NCBI RefSeq assembly: GCF_025854275.1
Contig: NZ_CP107567.1
Location: 2,790,001-2,854,000 of the forward strand
Length of the DNA: 64,000 bases
Direction: 5' to 3'
Origin: Streptomyces peucetius
GTDB taxonomy: Bacteria > Actinomycetota > Actinomycetes > Streptomycetales > Streptomycetaceae
The notes below the pieces were generated by a model. That model was not told where the DNA came from and made no database searches. It was given only the letters and a program-made list of their open reading frames with translations. The position numbers and the translations under genes were made by a program. This document shows positions 58,719-64,000 of this stretch, piece by piece (the stretch's first letter is position 1; every line of letters begins with the position of its first letter).

Positions 58719-59406
58719 AAGGGTCGATCCCCCTCGACGGCATCATCACCTCACACACTTCGTCCGGTTTAACCGGCATGCCCCTTGCGCCCGATTCACA
58801 ACTGGAGCCCTGAGCTCCGCTCGCCGGATGGGGGAAAAATTTCCCAACTACCCGGACGGACAAGGGGGTTGCAGGATCCACGGACTGCCTACTAACCTCG
58901 ATAGTGACGGACTCCACGTCTCGCTCGGCCCATTCCGAAAGGAACACCGGGCGACCGGGGGTGAGCTGTATCCAAAAGCGACCTTCCCTCGGTTTTCGCC
59001 CATCGAACGGAGAATGCGATAGAAGAGAGCTGGAGCAATCACGACCTGAAGTCGATGCGTGAGTTGAACGCCGACTTCCTGAATCAGCAGGTGGCCGCGA
59101 CTGCCGCCTCGCAGGGCGATGTCCCCCACGGACACGGGACCACCGTCGAGGACTCCCTCGACGAAGGTCCGCCCTCTGCACGTGAACCGAACCACGGTGC
59201 CGTCACCTCGGCACGGTGAACCACCCGCTCCACTCTCCCCCCACCACTCGCTCGAGCACATGTCGGCGCCCTGCGACGGCAATGGCGCGTGGCGAGATCG
59301 TGTCGCCTTTCCCCTGGTGGCCGGCTGTCCCAAAAGCCGGCCACCAGAGGGAGCGTCGACGCATCGCATCTTCAGTCCGCTCTCGTTCACTCAGGAGTCC
59401 GAAGCC
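58719..59406. promoter_or_regulatory. Divergent intergenic region of the defence island
   Basis: About 690 bases before the GHKL-helicase gene, lower in GC and with weak codon bias in every frame. Apart from one possible 54-codon ORF at 59055 I see no protein gene. The start region of the large gene has a good AGGAG. The length is larger than a simple promoter needs; it may hold a small RNA or a decayed gene. Confidence 0.45.
59055..59219 (+). CDS. Possible 54-residue protein (low confidence)
   Basis: ATG 59055 to TGA 59219, beginning MRELNADFLNQQVAATAASQ and ending AREPNHGAVTSAR. Third-position GC is about 75 percent, between coding and non-coding values for this genome. No convincing ribosome-binding site and no recognised family. 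If real, it would be a small component read just ahead of the GHKL-helicase gene. Confidence 0.3.
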   Translation: MRELNADFLNQQVAATAASQGDVPHGHGTTVEDSLDEGPPSAREPNHGAVTSAR

Positions 59407-62400
59407 ATGCCACAGCCCGTCCGCCCGGTCATCCGGACCGTCCTCGACCAGTCGTCGCGAGTACTGCAGACCTACGCGGTGGACCCCGGTCTCGTCGCCG
59501 AACACGCCAACGGTGAGCGCCGCATCACCCAGGGCGGATACGGCGACCGGCAGCTCTTCGAACTCGTCCAGAACGCAGCCGACGAAATTGCCGACCACCC
59601 CGGCGGAAGAATTCAGGTCGTCCTCACCGACGCCAACCTCTACTGCGCCAACGAGGGAAGCCCCGTGACTCCGGAAGGCGCGGAGACAATTCTTCGAATG
59701 AGCATGTCCAAGAAGCGTGGTGGGCAGATCGGACGCTTCGGCGTGGGTGTGAAATCGGTTCTCGTGGTGACCGACGCACCGGAATTCTTCAGCCGGAGCG
59801 GCAGCTTCGGATTCGACCGGGCATGGTCTTACGAGCAGATCAAGGCCGTCCCCGGGGTGACTGACCAGTACGGCTCAAGCTTCGATGCGCCGGTGCTGCG
59901 GACAGCCCGTCCTTTGGACGAGGCAGCCGAGCGCTCTGCGGACCCCGTCCTCGACGAACTGCTGGGCTGGGCAACGACCGTTGTGCGACTCCCGCTGCTC
60001 AAGGGAGCGGACGGCCGGTTGGGGAAGGACATGCACGGAGCAGGCTCGTCGGACCGCGAGGAGTTCCCGCCCGGGTTCCAGCTCTTCTCGCCCCATGTCG
60101 CCGAGGTCGTCCTGGAGGACCGTCGGCCGCGCCCGATGGCCCGCCGGACCCTGACGACACGCCAGGTCGGTGACATCCGCACCGTGTGGGAAGCACGGAC
60201 CGGGAAGGCGGCGACCTCCGAGGACTGGAGGGTCTTCACTGTCACCCACGCTCCCGGGCCGGCCGCCCGTGCGGACGCCGGTGAGCTGCACGACCGTGTC
60301 ACCCTCGACGTCTCCTGGGCTGTTCCCGTTTTGGAGAAGGATCCCAAGCACGGGCTGTACGGCAGCCCTCGGATACGCGGTCGAGGCCGATTCTGGTCCT
60401 TCTTCCCCACCAAGTACGAAATGTCCCTGAGTGGAATCCTCAACGGAGCGTGGAAGACGAACGAGGACCGCCAGAACCTCCTGGACTCGTCCCCCTTCAA
60501 CCAGGAGATGATCAAGGTGTCGGCGGCGCTGGTCGTCGACTCCCTGCCGCAACTCGCCCCGCCCGAGGACCCTGGCGCGTACCTCCCTCTGCTGCCCGGC
60601 CGCACCAAGGAGTCGATCAGCTGGGCCGACGACTTCCTGATCCGTGAGATCTGGACCCGCACGGCGGTCCGCCCCTCGCTGCCCGACCAGGACGGTGTGC
60701 TCCGCATCCCCTCCGACTTGCGGCTGCATCCCCGCCTCGACAAGGACCTGCGACGCCTCGACGGCTGGCTCCGTATGTGGCACGAATGCCCCGGCCGCCC
60801 CTCGGACTGGCTGCATCCGAGCGTCGAGGCCGACTCCCTCCGCTCCGGCAAGGTCGAGCACATCCGAGAGGCGGCCAAGGTCGAACGCGCCGACGTACGG
60901 GAGTGGTTGGAAGCGCTGGTCGAGTGCGGTACCGCCGAGGCGTCCGCAGTGGCGATCCGTATCGTCGCCGAGATGGTCGAGGTGCGGTCCCCGTACGCCG
61001 ACGAGGCGCGCAAGGCGCGGATCGTGCTCACCGAGGAGCACGGTCTGGTCGCTGCGGTGCCCGGCCAGGTGTTCCGCCGCGCCGAGCAGGGCGGGCTGCG
61101 CGAGTCCCTGGTGTACGTGGTGGACGAGCTTGCCGAGGACCTTTCGCTCGGGCATGCGCTGAACCTGCTCGGCATCCGGGAGGCCGACGTCGAGGGCCGC
61201 TTCGTCAGCGTGCTCGACCAGGGCTTCGAGGGCTACAGGGAGTCCGAGTGGCAGCGGTTCTGGGAACTGTTCCGCCAGGCCGGTCAGAGCCGGTTGGGCG
61301 ACAGGGTGGTGGAGCGGGTCCGCACGCCGCGCGAGACACTGCGGGTGCGGACCGCCGACGGCAAGTGGCGACCGATCCGTGACTGCATCCTGCCCGGCCC
61401 GGTGGTGACCGGCGACCGTGACCCGTCCGTCGCAGTCGACATTACGTTCCACTCCGACGACACCACCTTCTTCTCGCTGGTGGGTCTGCGGGAGCGTCCG
61501 GTGACCGGTGTGCGGCCGCAGGAGGGCGAGGAGTGGTTCGACGAATACCGTGAAGCCATCCACTCGGCATACCTGCGGAGGTTGGACGAGCGCGCACCAC
61601 GTCCCGGCCTGAAGACCATGAAGGCGGAAGGATCACCGATCGGCGGACCGCTCCACCTCTTCCGCGCGCTGTCCGAAGAATCCCGCGCGGCTTTCCTGAA
61701 GACCCTGCCCGACGCGGCGGTCGTGGACCACTGGACCCGGCACTACGGCTCCCGGGTCAACTCTCGTCAGTCCGTGGTCTCCCCGATCCGCTGGATGCTC
61801 CGGAAGTACGGAACGGTCGTCACGTCCCAGGGCATCAGGCCTCTGAAGGAGGCTGTCGGGCCGCAGCTCGCCTCCTACCGTGACGTGCTGCCCGTGGCCG
61901 ATTCCCTCTCCGCGGAGAAGGCCCGGAAGCTCGGCCTCCCCACGACCGTCGCCGATGTGCCCGGCGACCGTTGGGAGGCGTTGCTGGCCGACGTGTCCCG
62001 CAGCGAGGACGACTCCTTCGTCGGCGCCACCTATGTGATGTTGACCCGCTTCGAGGCCGACTTCCCCGAGGACTCCCTGACCCGTTGCCGGATCGGGGAC
62101 TCCTGGGGCACCCGCCCCGACGAGGAGATCACGCTTGCCGTCGGCGCCGCCGAATACAGGGCGCTGCGCGCCGAGCAGTTGCCGGCGCTTCTCGTGCCGA
62201 CGGCCGCGGACGCCGAGCTGATGGTCGAGAAGTGGGGCATGCTCCGCTACGCCGACGTGATCAGCAAGGAGACCCGAGAGGTGCCGGACGGCGAACCGGT
62301 GCCACTGGTGGAGTTGTACCCCTCGCTGCGGCAGCGCCTGGACAGCTCCACCCGAAATGCGCTGGTTCAGCGGTGCAGCGAACTGGAGGAGGTCACCCGC

Positions 62401-64000
62401 ACTCCCAACGGGACGAAGGCCGCCCCACTGGACGCCGTACGGCAGGGCTCCACGATCAAGGTGCGAGTCCCGCTCGACCGTGAACCGATGCTGCGCCTGA
62501 TCGACCGCGAACTCGCGTTGCGCCTCGGCCCGACCGGCTGCCGGGCGGTGCTCGATCATCAGGATCGCATGGAGCGTGACAGCGCCCTGCAGGCAGCGAT
62601 CAAGGCCGTCCGGGAGACTGACGACGTGGTCGCCAAGATCGAGCTGCTGATCGGGGCGGAGGCCCTTCGGGCCGGTCTGCCCGAAGGGTTGATGGACGCA
62701 GAGTTGGACGCGAACGACGGCACTGAGCCGTCGGGCCACCGCATCGCACAGATGGCCTTCAACGCTCACGGTGACGGGGTTCTGCACCAGCACGCCCGGG
62801 ACATCCAGTCGAGGTTCCCCACTGCGCCTGTCGGATACACAGGTTCGTCCGCGGCGGTCTCGTTCGTCTCGGACCTGCGGCTTCCGGTGGCGTTCGCCGG
62901 CTCCCGGACCCCGTCGCCGCCCTCGTCCGAGAACGTGGAGGGACCGAAGGACTTTCCGAGCCTCCACGACTACCAGGAGGACCTGGTTCGGAACATCTCC
63001 ACGCTGCTCGACCGGCTGGCCCCGCAGCGCGGCATGCTTTCGCTGCCCACCGGGGCGGGAAAGACCCGGATCACCTCCGAAGCGGTGATCCGTTGGGTCA
63101 AGCGGGTCGGCGATCTCCAGGGTCCGATCCTGTGGATCGCCCAGACCGAGGAACTTTGCGAACAGGCGGTCCAGAGTTGGAAGTTCGTTTGGGGCAAGGT
63201 GGGTGCGGACCGCGCTCTGTCCATCGGTCGGCTGTGGAGCAGCAACGAGGTGGGCGAGGTCGTTGACCAGCCGCAGTTGGTGGTCGCGACCGATGCCAAG
63301 TTGGAGCGTTGCCTGGGCACCGAGCAGTACGCATGGCTTCGCAGGGCCGCGCTGGTGATCGTGGACGAGGCGCACACCGCCGTCTCCAAGCGATACACCG
63401 GGATCCTGAGCGATCTGGGCCTCACCCAGTACGAGACCGGGCGTCACCTGCTCGGCCTGACCGCGACTCCGTTCCGCAACACCAACGAGGACGAGACCCG
63501 CCGACTGATCAACCGATTCGGCAACCGCCGGCTCGACGAGGGCGTGTTCCCGTCCGGCGACCCGTACCGGGATCTCCAGGACTGGGGCATGCTCGCCCAG
63601 GTCGAGCACCGCACCCTGGAGGGTGGTGAGATCGAGCTGACTCGCGACGAGAAGGTACACGCAGAGCGGATGGCCGTGCTCTCCCGCGCCGCCGAGCAGC
63701 GGCTCGCCGACGACCACGCGCGCAGTCGACGGATCGTGGAGGAGATCGTCGGCCTTCCGGAGAACTGTCCCACCCTGGTGTTCGCCACCTCGGTCGACCA
63801 CGCCAAGTACCTGGCGGCGATGCTCAACGACCGGAAGATTCGGGCCGCCGGCGTGGACTCGACCACGAGCACCGAGGACCGCCGCCGCCGGATCGCGGAC
63901 TTCCGCACCGGACGCATCCGGGTCCTCACCAACTACGGCGTCCTCACCCAGGGATTCGACGCCCCCGCCACCCGTGCCGTGGTGGTCGCCCGCCCCGTCT
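59407..64000 (+). CDS. Giant GHKL ATPase-SF2 helicase fusion, C-terminus beyond window
   Basis: From ATG 59407 (AGGAG nine bases upstream) the frame stays open for at least 1531 codons to the window end. Residues 30-140 form a sacsin/MutL-like GHKL ATPase: N box FELVQNAADEI (about 51-61), LYCANEGSPVT and G2 GQIGRFGVGVKSV (106-118). About 1000 residues of unknown sequence follow, with helical and beta parts. A DEAD/DEAH SF2 helicase starts near 1185: Q-like LHDYQEDLV, Walker A LPTGAGKT (K1219), DEAH 1320-1323, motif III LTATPF (1351-1356), and motifs V/VI-like NYGVLTQGFDAP cut by the edge. It probably uses one ATPase for clamp-type opening and one to move on DNA. It lies divergent from the HTH-GHKL operon and next to the methyltransferases. 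Confidence 0.9.
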   Translation, partial: MPQPVRPVIRTVLDQSSRVLQTYAVDPGLVAEHANGERRITQGGYGDRQLFELVQNAADEIADHPGGRIQVVLTDANLYCANEGSPVTPEGAETILRMSMSKKRGGQIGRFGVGVKSVLVVTDAPEFFSRSGSFGFDRAWSYEQIKAVPGVTDQYGSSFDAPVLRTARPLDEAAERSADPVLDELLGWATTVVRLPLLKGADGRLGKDMHGAGSSDREEFPPGFQLFSPHVAEVVLEDRRPRPMARRTLTTRQVGDIRTVWEARTGKAATSEDWRVFTVTHAPGPAARADAGELHDRVTLDVSWAVPVLEKDPKHGLYGSPRIRGRGRFWSFFPTKYEMSLSGILNGAWKTNEDRQNLLDSSPFNQEMIKVSAALVVDSLPQLAPPEDPGAYLPLLPGRTKESISWADDFLIREIWTRTAVRPSLPDQDGVLRIPSDLRLHPRLDKDLRRLDGWLRMWHECPGRPSDWLHPSVEADSLRSGKVEHIREAAKVERADVREWLEALVECGTAEASAVAIRIVAEMVEVRSPYADEARKARIVLTEEHGLVAAVPGQVFRRAEQGGLRESLVYVVDELAEDLSLGHALNLLGIREADVEGRFVSVLDQGFEGYRESEWQRFWELFRQAGQSRLGDRVVERVRTPRETLRVRTADGKWRPIRDCILPGPVVTGDRDPSVAVDITFHSDDTTFFSLVGLRERPVTGVRPQEGEEWFDEYREAIHSAYLRRLDERAPRPGLKTMKAEGSPIGGPLHLFRALSEESRAAFLKTLPDAAVVDHWTRHYGSRVNSRQSVVSPIRWMLRKYGTVVTSQGIRPLKEAVGPQLASYRDVLPVADSLSAEKARKLGLPTTVADVPGDRWEALLADVSRSEDDSFVGATYVMLTRFEADFPEDSLTRCRIGDSWGTRPDEEITLAVGAAEYRALRAEQLPALLVPTAADAELMVEKWGMLRYADVISKETREVPDGEPVPLVELYPSLRQRLDSSTRNALVQRCSELEEVTRTPNGTKAAPLDAVRQGSTIKVRVPLDREPMLRLIDRELALRLGPTGCRAVLDHQDRMERDSALQAAIKAVRETDDVVAKIELLIGAEALRAGLPEGLMDAELDANDGTEPSGHRIAQMAFNAHGDGVLHQHARDIQSRFPTAPVGYTGSSAAVSFVSDLRLPVAFAGSRTPSPPSSENVEGPKDFPSLHDYQEDLVRNISTLLDRLAPQRGMLSLPTGAGKTRITSEAVIRWVKRVGDLQGPILWIAQTEELCEQAVQSWKFVWGKVGADRALSIGRLWSSNEVGEVVDQPQLVVATDAKLERCLGTEQYAWLRRAALVIVDEAHTAVSKRYTGILSDLGLTQYETGRHLLGLTATPFRNTNEDETRRLINRFGNRRLDEGVFPSGDPYRDLQDWGMLAQVEHRTLEGGEIELTRDEKVHAERMAVLSRAAEQRLADDHARSRRIVEEIVGLPENCPTLVFATSVDHAKYLAAMLNDRKIRAAGVDSTTSTEDRRRRIADFRTGRIRVLTNYGVLTQGFDAPATRAVVVARPV

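Noticed and set aside
59829..63801. Long minus-strand frames opposite the GHKL-helicase gene
   Set aside because: The plus strand carries intact GHKL and SF2 motifs in one frame with a good ribosome-binding site; the opposing frames show none.
1..64000. CRISPR arrays, rRNA operons, prophage or transposon genes
   Set aside because: No regularly spaced repeats, rRNA-like sequence, transposase, integrase or phage structural genes were found on either strand.

Overview
The window is high-GC actinobacterial DNA with the codon use, leader spacing and gene content of a Streptomyces chromosome. It holds the developmental regulators adpA (with its TTA leucine codon) and cdgA, and also orn, cebR, a CebR-type operator and DasR-type (dre) sites. 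Gene order in the left half matches the S. coelicolor adpA to cdgA region as I remember it. No transposase, integrase, rRNA or CRISPR array was seen.

Layout. 1-5.7 kb: partial universal stress protein, small membrane protein, adpA, orn, tRNA-His, small zinc-ribbon protein, and cebR with its operator. Where the cebEFG-bglC operon would be expected there is only an 83-residue ORF with a lipoprotein signal peptide at one end and a sugar-permease tail at the other, which looks like a deletion scar. 5.7-14 kb: secreted GH18 chitinase, two-component system, membrane-anchored protein, spermidine-synthase-like protein, two regulator or unknown genes, histidine phosphatase. 14-20 kb: PAP2 protein, then a tightly coupled operon of a RecB/Cas4-like nuclease, an unknown protein and an SF1 helicase, followed by a small protein and a prim-pol-like gene ending inside a tRNA-Lys. 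20-24 kb: secreted M6 protease and cdgA (PAS-GGDEF-EAL).

24-34 kb is a catabolic and uptake cluster: flavin monooxygenase, two maleate isomerase/EutA-like proteins, hydroxyacid dehydrogenase, amidase, DUF3830 protein, an EhuBCDA-type ABC importer and an IclR regulator. It resembles ectoine-utilization loci but lacks the ectoine hydrolase. 34-51 kb: two more identical tRNA-Lys genes, a DasR-site-preceded LPMO, SPFH-like protein, peptidoglycan hydrolase, class F and class E sortases, a cell-wall-anchored candidate, ROK regulator, Gfo/Idh/MocA oxidoreductase, FAH hydrolase, YidC paralogue and an orphan sugar-binding lipoprotein. A broken GntR gene fused to an unrelated gene tail lies at 40.7-41.1 kb.

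51.5-64 kb is a probable defence island, the most interesting part. It holds a Vsr-like endonuclease, a C5 cytosine methyltransferase homologue without the catalytic cysteine, a second C5 methyltransferase that keeps it and carries a long charged helical insert, and a divergent operon of two poorly known proteins and an HTH-GHKL ATPase. Last comes a very large protein, cut by the window edge, that joins a sacsin/MutL-like GHKL ATPase to an SF2 helicase. Together they look like a modification-dependent restriction system built on two GHKL ATPases.
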